64,000 nucleotides of DNA from Mimachlamys varia (Eukaryota > Mollusca > Bivalvia > Pectinida > Pectinidae), in NCBI GenBank assembly GCA_947623455.1, contig OX392536.1, positions 30,633,465 through 30,697,464 of the forward strand. The letters are read 5' to 3'. A program made the translations under genes and the position numbers. Numbering within the stretch: position 1 is the stretch's first letter; each line of letters starts with the position of its first letter. This document shows positions 48,510-59,088 of this stretch, one piece after another. Under the pieces are notes generated by a model. It was not told the DNA's origin, made no database searches, and saw only the letters and a program-made list of their open reading frames with translations.

Positions 48510-48700
48510 TAAAAAATGACAGGCTTTCTCGGTTGCGGTTCCTTTGTAATCTTCAAAGGACAGGCATGCAGCCTAGCGATTTGTCAGGATTTTTTTACCT
48601 GATCATGAGCGTGCCTTTAGTTTTGCCATAACATATTCCAGGGATGTAGAGAGCGTAGGTGATCGTAACTCCTGGATATCGAGGATGCCATTGTTAAGCG
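48510..48700. mobile_element. Dispersed repeat, copy 1
   Basis: CATATTCCAGGGATGTAGAG, GCGTAGGTGATCGTAAC and CTCCTGGATATCGAGGATG match a segment at 62818-62878, and TTTGTAATCTTCAAAGGA matches the complement of 62670-62690. So this is one arm of the same repeat family. Confidence 0.5.
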
Positions 48701-48923
48701 AAGATGCATTTAATTAATTAATCATATTGAGTATACTCCATTACTTATACCACGAATATGCAATCTAATTAAAATCAGTATAGGGTTCCAAGTTAGGTAA
48801 TGTATTTAGTGGATAAACTTGATTTAATTGCTCAAATTAAATTGGTCATAACTTTGGAATGAAAAATGTGTATCATCACCAAACCAGAACTTGTCCTGCA
48901 TTTTATCATGTATCATTGTATGA

Positions 48924-49146
48924 CATCTACCAGGGACGTATATGTGACAGGGAAGAGAATAGGGTTATGATATTTGAAAAATCAAAATTAAAAATTCATG
49001 TAAAGAATATTATTAATGAAATATACTGTTCATAAAGTGACCTAGATAACCTTATATGATTCCTTGATCTAGATCATTGTATGAGATTTATGTTTACTGA
49101 CTATGTACAGTATATTCAGGGACGTATATGTGAGATACGTCCCTGG
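48924..49146. repeat. Recurrent CAGGGACGTATATGTG motif with hairpin
   Basis: CAGGGACGTATATGTG occurs at 48931-48946 and 49117-49132. The second continues into an 11-bp hairpin closed by ATACGTCCCTG at 49145. Related forms are at about 48141-48164, 49690 and 50805-50839. Confidence 0.55.
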
Positions 49147-49463
49147 TATAGTATATATCGGTGTTTCAATTTCAATTATTTAATTAATTACTTTTCGTCT
49201 TGCGGCTGGTGCTTGATAGTGGCAATATACAAGTAGAATTATTAGCATATAATGGTACACCCTATGTAGTTTACCAGTAATAAAATCCTTTTGTTCTTTT
49301 CCTGACACGAAATCTCACATAGCATACACTCAACACCCTATACCTGTGTGCTACGTGAGACAACACCCCATGAACATAGGGGCCTGAACATACCCCGCCT
49401 TATCAGTGACCCCGCGCACCTGTTATATGTGACATATACATCGTCCACCGAAGGTCTAAGGCC

Positions 49464-49690
49464 ATATGGGCCGTTTTCGTTTAAGCGGTTGAACCGGTCG
49501 GACCACAGTTGTTCGTTTATTTTATAAGGTCGGACCTGGTAATCTGATGCTGCTTTCAGGCGAGCCTTGAGGAAGCCTTGCAGGGCCTGTATAAACATTT
49601 GCAGGTCCGCCAGGATTTCCACCCGAAAACGTTACATTTATAGGCGGACAAACCTGTTCTTCCGCATAAACGAAAGCGGCCCATGTGAGG
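49464..49690. mobile_element. MITE with GGGCCGTTTTCGTTTA termini
   Basis: ATGGGCCGTTTTCGTTTAAG (about 49465) is inverted as CATAAACGAAAGCGGCCCAT (ending about 49686). About 225 bp, GC-richer than the neighbourhood. The 94-codon minus-strand frame over it (49622-49338) is judged a by-product. Confidence 0.65.
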
Positions 49691-50396
49691 ACGTATACGT
49701 AACCACGGACTTAGTGACGTAACACTCCCAAAATCAAAATCGGAGTAGACATTGGCAATAGTAATGCATATAACCAGAGACGTAATTTATAAAAGGCTTT
49801 ATACGTCTTTAATATAAGTAATTAACGGCCGCCTATAGATCTGTGCTTATCTTATAAAGAGTAAATTTGTAGAGTTGACAATCACCAATTAAAAGATAAA
49901 TATTACGCTACGCCAGGGGAGTATATCTCCTAGGGATACATCCTTGGCTACAGATGAGCATTCATCAATCCTAAAATAAAATACTAAAACCACATCAAAA
50001 TATATGCCTAATTCCGCGTTCAAGTATATTTTGCTCATACTAATAATATCTCAGGTGAGGATATATGTGACACCACTAACCGAGATAACATCTGAAATCT
50101 GTTATTCTGGACTCAGGTAAAGATGCTGGGTCCGTGTCTCCGGGCACTTTGCAATCCTAGTTTCTGAAAGTATAGCCACTGTATTAGCTATCCATGGTAT
50201 TAATCTAAATCACAGTTCATGTCTCACATACATCCGAGGTCCAGGATACGATTGGCTAAGAATGGGGTTTCCTTATATATCTATCACTAGCTCCACTACT
50301 TTAGTACAGATGTTAAAATAGTTTGGATATATAAGTTCAATCAAAATGGTAATCTGAATTAACGTTAAGCATGAAATAAAATTAATTTGAAATATC

Positions 50397-50439
50397 ATTA
50401 TAACACGGACTTAGATTATACCTTAGTCCGTGTTATAAT
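50397..50439. repeat. Perfect-stem hairpin
   Basis: ATTATAACACGGACT and AGTCCGTGTTATAAT form a 15-bp stem with a short loop. The word CACGGACTTAG also occurs at about 49706. Confidence 0.6.
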
Positions 50440-50804
50440 ATATTATTTGTATTGACTGTATAAGTATATATTTACATTTGCGCTGCAACCCACTTTATGA
50501 ACATTACCAGTAAAAATGCTTTTCATAAAAGTATGAAAGCAATGGTTCTCGAGACGTAGGACGTGGTTTAATTATGACGTCATAGATCAAGCATGTTCAA
50601 TGAGAGTCTTTTCGCGCCGCTTCGGATAACACGGAGACCTTTCATAGCACTATGAAAGTTAAAAAAATGACTTTCAATCCTTATATCATATACTTTGAAT
50701 AATATTATCATATCAACTAGATCATGATTATTTTCAGACACCATATTTACCTTTGATATGATTTTGTAACCGGCTTTTGTTACATATGTAACTGTATTAA
50801 AAAG

Positions 50805-50839
50805 CATGGACGTATATGTATGCCACATATACGTCCATG
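50805..50839. repeat. Perfect hairpin of the GGACGTATATG motif
   Basis: CATGGACGTATATGT and ACATATACGTCCATG form a 15-bp perfect stem with a five-base loop. Confidence 0.7.
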
Positions 50840-51061
50840 TAAAAAGTAGGTTTATACAAACCATATGGATATAACAAACTTTACATCACGTACATTTTTG
50901 GAAGGACGTGCATTTTGAAAAACCACGAACTTATAGATAGCAATCTAATTCTGTGGAAAAACATATAACATATAATCATCGTTATTAAACTTGTACACAA
51001 TTCAGTTTCATAAAGAAGTCGAACATAGACAAGGATAATTGCAGAAAGTTATTTTTAAGAC

Positions 51062-51235
51062 TGTCTATATAGAGGTTACACAACGAGTGGTTGTTGGATA
51101 TGGAATTTATTTCACTCGAGATAATTATTTTTTAAAAGTAACAAAAGACACGAGCTTTAGCGAGTGCCTTTTGTAACTTTTAAAAAAATAATTTACGAGA
51201 GTGAAATTAATTCCATATCCAATAACCCCGAGTCG
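51062..51235. mobile_element. Palindromic MITE, copy 2
   Basis: Same element as 2655-2825: AACAAAAGACACGAGC with GAGTGCCTTTTGTAACTT, and outer TGGATATGGAATTTATTTCA with GAAATTAATTCCATATCC. The SINE copy follows immediately. Confidence 0.78.
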
Positions 51236-51237
51236 TA

Positions 51238-51432
51238 GGAAAGTGTCTCGACATTCTACCACTAGCCCTGCATCTCTAGGTTGCGAGTTTGAAACCTACG
51301 AGGGACATTTGTTAGGTACTGACCGTAGGTCGGTTGTTTTTCTCATGGTACTCCGGCTTTCCTCCACCCCGAAAACCTGACACGTCTTTAAATCAATCTG
51401 GCTGTTAAAAGGACGTTAAACACAACAAACCA
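51238..51432 (+). mobile_element. tRNA-derived SINE, copy 3
   Basis: A tRNA-like start (CTACCACTAGCCCTGC; GCGAGTTTGAAACCTACG) is followed by the conserved tail: GTACTCCGGCTTTCCTCC, ACACGTCTTTAAATCA and CTGTTAAAAGGACGTTAAAC, ending ACAACAAACCAA. This is the best preserved of the three copies. Confidence 0.8.
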
Positions 51433-51641
51433 AGCCATGTACATAAAAATGTATAACACCTCCTAACATTTAATGTATTTAAGATCCCGTTTACAAAATT
51501 GATTAATAAAAAATCAAATAAAGTTGTTTTGCATTTGTATTTCAAGCTTAAAATATGATCGACTAATTAACTTACCTTAAAAGTATTATCCCTGCGTAAC
51601 AAAAAAAAAGGTGGCAGACTAATTTATTCTTTTCGTGCAGA

Positions 51642-52065
51642 ATGGAGCAGGGTGACCTGGTCCAGGGAAGCATAACTCTGTACGAAAAAGCCAACGAAGG
51701 AACAGCTAAACTGAAGAACCTCGTACAAGCAAAGGACAACCAACTCCAGGAAGCTTATCATGAACTTGAAGGTATGAAAAATATCCATGAAAAGCTTATT
51801 TGGCAGTCCAAAGCCCTAACAGACCAGGCAGATAGCAATAACCAAACACTCAAAGAAATGCTTTAAAGCATGGAGGAGGAATTAGAATGTGCCAAGCAAA
51901 ACCTTTCCAAGGTCAAAGAAAGCAATATGGCCGCCTTCAAGGTTGTTTTGTCTGACAAGGAGTCAGAGCTCGCACAGGCAAAAAATGAACTGGCCAAGGT
52001 CAAGGCTGAAAAGGATACCATTTAAGAGAATATGAACGATCTGACACAGAAAGCCAGTAACCAAG
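51642..52065 (+). pseudogene. Coiled-coil coding segment with two in-frame stops
   Basis: Begins at ATG just after an acceptor (TCGTGCAG|A) and reads a heptad-rich, charged coiled coil (for example EGTAKLKNLVQAKDNQLQEA). A TAA at 51864-51866 interrupts it. The same frame then continues as clean coiled coil (SMEEELECAKQNLSKVKE, ELAQAKNELAKVKAEKDTI) to a second TAA at 52022-52024 and on to ASNQG before a GTAACA donor at about 52066. The frame is therefore preserved over 140 codons apart from two stops, which suggests a recently broken gene or recoding. No family was recognised. Confidence 0.55.
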
Positions 52066-52771
52066 GTAACAAGATGTCTATACCTCCATAGTACTGTGTA
52101 TGATAGCAATATTTAGCATTTAATTACATGATAAATCAACCACTGTTTATCAGATTAAGGATAATAGACATCAAAGTATAGACTTTAAGATAGTAGTATG
52201 ACATTACACTCGCTGCAATAGACACGATGTCAGGAAGTCGACATTGAAGTTCAAGCGACGATTGGAGAACACATATTGCTTTATAAACATGTGCTTAAAG
52301 AATACGTTTCTCGTTGTCCTGTATTTCATCTGTTCGAGAAAACGTTAGACCGAAATGTCTTTTTAACATAATATGATGTACAATTGTAGCATTATGAATA
52401 TTTCTGAGAAATATGAGGCGAAATACGGATCGCTATCTTTGCTAGTTATGGGTGCCCGCCGCACGTTACAGTTTTACCTTTTTACCTTAGTTTGTTTTTA
52501 TAAAGTCGTATTTAATTAAGGAAAAGACCGAAATTATGGTGCATACACACATTAAAATGATTAAACTGTAGGTTTTTTTTGTAGTTTTGCAAATAAAGAT
52601 TATAATAGTAGTAACCATTGGTAAACGGTTGTATGAGTTTTATAGTAATTTTCAAGATAGCAAAAGAGTTGGAATAATGGAAATTGTCAAATGGTCTTGA
52701 CTATTGAACAGTACATTACACGTTCCTTTACGGCATTTGACTAACTTTTTTTCGACTGTGTTGCAGGCTAG

Positions 52772-54676
52772 GTCCTAATTCAGCGAACAAAGACACAAAG
52801 TCAAAGGAACATTGATATGAAAAAAAACGTGAAACCGTGGCAAAAGATTCTGCGAAAGAATTGTTTGAGTGATACACACAGCAGTGATAACTCTGAGTTG
52901 GAAAGTCTGAATTCTGAGCAAGAACTCAACCGAAGTGTTGTTTCAAATAAACAGCAGAACGGTCATCCTAGTCAAGTTGATAACCTGGAGGCAAAGAAAA
53001 AACACATTAAAATGACTACGTCTCGTGACAAGACCTCGTTATCACAGGAACAAAACATAGAAGTTGACCAATCAAATCATCCGTCACATTTAACACGGCA
53101 ACGAGATCATCACAATGATAGCAATAGCCAACATTCTGTAATTGTAGATCACATAGGTTCCCATAACGGCTCTGTACCAAATGCATTAGAGACAGTGGCA
53201 GCTGAGAGAGATCATGGTGTTTTTCATTTTGGTCAGATAAATGATTAAAGTGAAGTTAGCCACAACACGTTGGAAGTTTCATCTCCCCGTTGTGGCATGC
53301 AGAATTTATCACTTGACGTTTTACCTTTCAACAAACCAGTAAAGACAAACGGAAGGACGTTCCATCAGTTTTCTCCACGAACAGAGCTAAATCAAACTTT
53401 ACCCTATTCCGAGTACTCGATGTCACAGACCATCAATTCAAAACCGCATGATATCACAAGACCAATTTTAGTTGCAAACGTTCCTCATCAGACAGCCCTT
53501 GCAATGGTTCATCCCCCTCCACAACAAATGGTTCCGGAAAGGGTGCCCCCACGAAGACGGTTTGCTTCGAACACTAAACCTGCATCAACTAATGCAGAAC
53601 GAAGTCATCAGTTAAATCAGAAGCTCAGGAACTCTTACCTAAGTGAACAGCCCATTGTTTCAAATATGCAGGAATATAACCAACGTTACCCTCAGCATCA
53701 CTTTCCCCAAGCAGTAGCTGACGATCGGAATGTTTTAGTGCCTCAGAAACGACAAACAGATATACCAAGTTACAACACAGATAATTCTTCTTCACAAAGA
53801 TTCCCAGTTGGACCGTACAAACTTGTCCAAGGTCAAGGATATCAGGAAACAGATGTTTCAAACTCACAAAGATACCCAGTTGGACCATTTACACAGGTCA
53901 AAGGTCAATGACACCAAGAAACAGATGTTTCATCCTCACACAGATACACCATTGGACCATTCTCGCATGTCAAAGCTGATAACTACCTGGAAACAGATAT
54001 TTCAATCTAACGTGTCGCATAATATTTCAAATGAACAAATACATTTAAGTGATATTCAGGTAAATAATGGTCACATGGTAAGTGAGACCAAATCATGTTC
54101 AGCAAGATCAGAGTTATTCTGTAAGACCAGACGGAGTCCATCAAACTCAAGGTTCAAATACTGTTCCACAAAGTCAAAGTAAATTGGATAAAAATGAAGG
54201 TCAAATAATGAAACAGCCAAATAGTTGATTCCAAGACGGGCAAACCCGTGTATATTAAATATCAACATATCGACGCTTCTCAATACGGGACACCAGGTAT
54301 TGCTCAAACACAAGGATTTTCCCAGACACCAGGTATTGCTCAAACACAAGGAATTCCCCAGACGCAAGGAATTTCTCAGACACAAGGAATTCCCCAAAAC
54401 TTAGGAATTCCGCGGACGCTAGGAATTTCTCAGACACAAGGAATTCCTCAAACACAAGGAATTCCTCAGACACAAGGAATTTCTCAGACACCAGGAATAC
54501 CAACTTATCACGAATCAAGATTTCCTTCACACAGGGATCAAGAGAAGAGAGGCGGAATGGCAGTCAACCCTCAAACTTCACATCCTCCATATGCAACAAG
54601 AGACATCGCTCCAATCACAGGATGCCCGGATCAATCACAGGTGGAGATGCTACATAATAGCATTATCTACAGATAG
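52772..54676 (+). pseudogene. Gln/Ser-rich coding segment broken by stops and frame changes
   Basis: From an acceptor-like CTAG|G at 52772 the frame reads VLIQRTKTQSQRNID and on to TAA at 53246. The same frame continues to TGA at 53909, where QGYQETDVSNSQRYPVGPF before the stop is echoed after it by HQETDVSSSHRYTIGPF, so the TGA sits within an internal duplication. Beyond that the coherent Gln-rich text changes frame at least twice (VQQDQSYSVRPDGVHQTQG, stop near 54228; then 54248-54676). The composition is Gln, Ser, Pro and His rich, probably disordered. I recognise no domain. It probably forms one locus with 51642-52065. Confidence 0.5.
54287..54502 (+). repeat. 18-bp coding repeat (GI-x-Q-T-Q hexapeptide)
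   Basis: About twelve 18-bp units encode GIPQTQ, GISQTQ, GIAQTQ and similar hexapeptides in the plus frame of 54248-54676. Because the unit is a multiple of three, other frames are open too, which explains the minus-strand frames here. Confidence 0.88.
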
Positions 54677-54939
54677 CTTGCTTTTATTCCACCCATTTAA
54701 CCATCTAGCTTTAGTTTTGCTTAGGTAAGCTCATTTTTCCCTTTTCCAGTTTTTTCGTCTTAAAGAAAAAAAACATCGAACTTAAAGTAACAAATTCAAT
54801 CCACATACTGCATAAATTTCAATGCGTAAATTAGAACTAGGGTAATACAATAACGCATGCATGTTGTCGTTGTAAGTTAAGCTATACTACGTGTAAACTA
54901 TACAATGGCGTACTTCAGGAAAAGTGTATTATCTTAGTC

Positions 54940-55680
54940 ACTACTTAGCGTGTAAATATTAACTTAGTTTCTACATAACGTATAACGATTCACTTAGTCA
55001 CTACATAGCATGTGACGATTCACTTAGTTACTACATAGCGTGTAACGACTCACTTAGTCACTACATAGCGTGTAACGACTCACTTAGTCACTACATAGCG
55101 TGTAACGATTCAGTTAGTCACTATATACCGTGTAACAATTCACTTAGTCACTACATAGCGTGTGACGATTCACTTAGTCACTACATAGCGTGTAACGATT
55201 CACTTTATCACTACATAGCGTGTAACGATTCACTAAGTCACTACATAGCGTGTGACGATTCACTACGTGACGTATGAAATATATTTACTTAGTAACTACA
55301 TCACGTATGAAACAGTTACTTAGTAACTACATAATGTATTACCATATTGTCTTAGTAACTACATGACGTATGAAACAGTTACTTAGTAACTACATGACGT
55401 ATGAAACAGTTACTTAGTAACTACATGACGTGTGAAACATTTACTGAGTAACTACAACACGTATGAAATATTTTCTTAGTAACTACATGACGTATAAAAC
55501 ATATTTACTTAGTAACTACATGACGTATGAAATATTTTCTAAGTAACTACATGACGTATGGAATATATTTACTGAGTAACTACATCACGTATGAAACATT
55601 TACTGAGTAACTACAACACGTATGAAATATTTTCTTAGTAACTACATGACGTTTTACCATATTGTCTTAGTAACTGCATC
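54940..55680. repeat. 30-bp tandem array that changes unit type
   Basis: From about 54950 to 55260 the unit is CACTTAGTCACTACATAGCG plus TGTAACGATT (30 bp). From about 55285 to 55680 it is ACTTAGTAACTACATGACGT plus ATGAAACAGT, 30-31 bp. The two types share TTAGT-ACTACAT and meet in hybrid sequence near 55260-55290. Many units contain TGACGT. Confidence 0.9.
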
Positions 55681-55689
55681 ACGCCCCTC

Positions 55690-57470
55690 TCAAGGCACAG
55701 TTACATTACAGAGATGTTAAATATGCTGTTATCAAATCATTACATTTAACATAGAAAGAAGTTTTGGTATCAGATATATCCAATAGATTTTTAGTGTATT
55801 TTACACTTCAATGATAAAGATGCAGAACGCAGTATGCTGACTGATTATAAACTATTGACAGTCAAATTCAATATTGTCTTAAGGTTTATAAGCCTAGCTA
55901 TGTTTGGTTTATGTAACATATACCATTGACCGTAATTGATATGAATGTTATTTGAGTACAACGTCTTTAAAACGTCTTGAATTATCAATATGTTTTAAAA
56001 TATACCTATACACATTGTACATGTTTTGGTTTATATCTAGTATGGTCTATTTTGATAGTAAATTCAAACTTTAGAGCCAAACATTGCAGTAATGTAACAA
56101 GTCATATTAGATGTTAAAGTACAGAATATCAAACACAGATATATTTTGATGAGGTAACACAAATTAGTCTTGAGGAAAGTCAAAAATAATTTTTTGAATA
56201 CAATTTATTCAATGTAGCTTCAATAATAGGACGTCAAATGGTAATATTCATCAGCGAATTGAATTATTTTCTTGAATGACAAGGTTTGTCTCCCTTGGCA
56301 TGTGCGTATTTGTCATATTTGACATCCACTTTCATTGCTAACATTTCATGTTCGATGATTCACATCTTTATCGTGCTTCTATTTTGATTTGAATGAGTTA
56401 TTATTCATTTGCGATTCTGTTCCCTTTCTTCAGTTTTTCTTATAATAAATGGAGAAAATATATGCCGTTGCATAATCAATAATGTTTGGCAATAAGTATA
56501 CGGAAGTTATTTCAAAATATAACCTGTCTGTATGTTAGGGCAACGATATGCCACTCAACACCATTTTTTGTAACAGCAAAATGTTAGCAGTCCCCCGCTT
56601 ATACCAGAGGACTCGAATGATCAGTATAAACGCACGTCCTATTAATTGTGTCGACGTATTTGGTCAAAATGTCCCAATACAATACCCAACCATCTTAACA
56701 GGACACGTGATAAACACGACAGGTAAACAGTTAATGCACGTGAATAGGACATTACACGGAAAACACTTTAAAGAATAGAATATCTAAATGAAATACATTT
56801 ACACGTACAAGAATATGAATATAAGAAATGGATACGAAAGATAGAGAAAGCTACAGAAAGGAGATGAAATATCAAGTTTATATACTTACCTAAATATTAT
56901 TTGAACATTTTTTTTTACATTTCTAATGAAATATATAAAATTTTGTTTATCCTTTATTCATTAGGTTTATATACACAGCTAGTTGTCACACTTTTCCCAT
57001 ATATCGACTGCGTGTTGTTTTTCTTTTGTTTCTATTTGGTTAACAGTTTGATGTTTCTTTATCCTTGATACATTGTGGTACACACAACAATACTCTTAGT
57101 TAACTACAGGTGTATTTTATCTTTTTGATGTGGTTTCCATATACAGATATCTAAAAGGTAAATAATAAGTTGACACGTATATTCATTTTGCTTTTACAGT
57201 TAAATTTGCTAAATTATTATACGAAATTTATTGTTTTGATCCAAGCTTGTAAATAAGATACGATCACAAATATTGTGTCACTTTAATTTATCTGCGATAT
57301 GAAGTTTACCTAAGGAAAGTGTTAAACATCCTATCATGTATTTAAAGATCACCCCCTCCATCTACAAATTGTTTGTGAGAAGATATATGTATTGGCTACA
57401 TTTCCTAACCTGAGATTACCACTGATGTTATTGTTATAACTTATTGATATGAAGTATTGATGTTCCTACA
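55690..57470. other. AT-rich DNA, no gene seen
   Basis: No domain or splice-supported exon. A 76-codon open frame at 56548-56778 has no flanking splice sites that I trust and no recognisable motif. Confidence 0.4.
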
Positions 57471-57471
57471 G

Positions 57472-57583
57472 AAATTAGTTACCAGTCAAACTTCGCCTTT
57501 AAATATAGAAGATGCCGGTTGTGACTATCCCGATCTGCCCACAGAGCACAAGTTCATTCCAAGTCAACAAACAGTACGAGCAG
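57472..57583 (+). CDS. Candidate internal coding exon, unknown protein
   Basis: Acceptor GTTCCTACAG and donor GCAG|GTAAAG enclose 112 bp open in one frame, 37 codons: KLVTSQTSPLNIEDAG and DYPDLPTEHKFIPSQQ are typical of ordered, non-repetitive coding sequence. It enters in phase 0. The frame of 54248-54676 contains DQSQ|GTGGAG, also a phase-0 donor, so it could be the next exon of that locus. No domain was recognised, and no following exon was found. Confidence 0.45.
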
Positions 57584-58133
57584 GTAAAGCTGTGTTCATC
57601 ATTCAATGTGAGTCAATAAATATCATTCATTAATATTCCATTCATACTCAAGTTGGACTCGATGCAACTACCAAATTTTACGTGTTTCATTTGCCAATGA
57701 ATCTGTCCAGATTAACATTAATTCCTGAGCGTATGATTTTACAAAGGGAAATAACTTGTGACATGCTGAATCAAAGAAGATACCGCTAGACATTTTATAT
57801 TTTTATTTAAGCTACGCAATAAATCAAATTGTTCAAACAACCAAAAACAAGCAAAATATTATCAGTTCATGGTTGGTATCAGTTGTTACTAATCATAAAC
57901 TGTCCTAAAAATGATCGGTTCAACTACATAGTCCTACTCATTCTTGAAGGGTTTTATTAGCTCGAAAACCCTATTAAAGCTTTGTACCAATAGAAAGATA
58001 TCCCTCTGTGCCGATTATTTTTATGGTCGGGATAGGATAATTTCATCATAATGAGCTAAAACTGGATTCTCAAGATCAATTTTGATGAGTCTTAAAAGCG
58101 CTATTCTATTTGGAAAATAAAGATACGAATTAT

Positions 58134-58523
58134 TAAAGGCCCAATATACGTAACTTTCGGCAAAACTTGAAACGAAAATCAAGCCTGATAACTTTTTATA
58201 TTTATAGATTTAGTTAAGATTAACTGATATCAGCAATATCCAAGATAAATTCCTTCGCGGTTAACGGTATAGCAGCAGTTGAAACACGCTATTTGTAAAC
58301 ACGCGTCCATTTCGAACCGTCTTCTACCTTCGGTTTGTTGTTGAAGTGGGCCCCACCTGAATTATTTTCAATTCTTTGGATTTTTTTGTCAAGAGTTTCT
58401 TGTTAGTTACCGCTCAGGTTTACTTCGTTTTAGGCTTATTTTTGCATGGTTATCAACTGGATTTTTTTCAGATTTTTTTAGGATCACGAAAATTTCCCTG
58501 AAGTTACGTATATTGGGCCTTTA
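58134..58523. mobile_element. MITE family A, copy 5
   Basis: Ends TTAAAGGCCCAATATACGTA and TACGTATATTGGGCCTTTAA are inverted. It is in the orientation of 18150-18532 and is the best preserved copy. Confidence 0.82.
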
Positions 58524-58894
58524 AGTAGGTTCATATTGCATACACTTTCAAAGTTTGATAGTACATGTATGCATTATTTTTCGAACGGTGTTATGTTTAA
58601 AATAAGCATGGTGTCAAATTTTGCAACGGAAGTATTTTGTGATGCAGTTCAATTAATGTTTTCGGCATACTGTATCTATCACTAAATTTAAAAGGTGCAT
58701 CATATGTATGTGTTACGTCATCTTTAATCAGTAAGTGTAAGGAATATCAAACTTTACTATATGTTTGCTAATTGTCCTTTCCAGTCCGTCGTTAATGTAA
58801 TGCTTAGTGACGTACAGAATAAACTATTTTTAAACTATGTTCCTCCTTACTGTGTATTCCTATTCTAATACCTGACAGTTAAATATATTTTGAA

Positions 58895-59088
58895 TTAAAT
58901 TGCCCATTCCTGTGTAGTTACCCTGTTTTTGTTTGAAGATTTTGGCATACTTTGTCCCAATGACATTGAATGAAAGTCATTGTCATTTATTTGAGCTCCA
59001 TCCAAGCTATCAATAGACCAAATAGCATGACCCTGATCACTTATTCTCCAGGTACATAGGATCGGAAAAGTTTCTATATGGTACAAAC
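58895..59088 (-). CDS. Candidate terminal coding exon, unknown protein
   Basis: On the minus strand a good acceptor (TTTTCTTTCCTTCAG ending at 59089) is followed by a frame of 63 codons to TAA at 58895-58897. It contains FPILCTWRISDQGHAIWSID and DGAQINDNDFHSMS. Composition looks like coding sequence. It needs a preceding exon ending in phase 1; I did not find one before the window edge. No domain recognised. Confidence 0.4.

Noticed and set aside
49338..49622. 94-codon minus-strand frame
   Set aside because: Largely covers a MITE with inverted ends at 49464-49690 and has no domain or splice support.
54071..54530. Minus-strand Leu/Phe/Glu-rich repeat frames (LVSEKFLVSEEF type)
   Set aside because: Opposite-strand reading of an 18-bp repeat, a multiple of three, so all frames stay open.
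56548..56778. 76-codon plus-strand frame
   Set aside because: No recognisable domain, no splice borders; could be chance.
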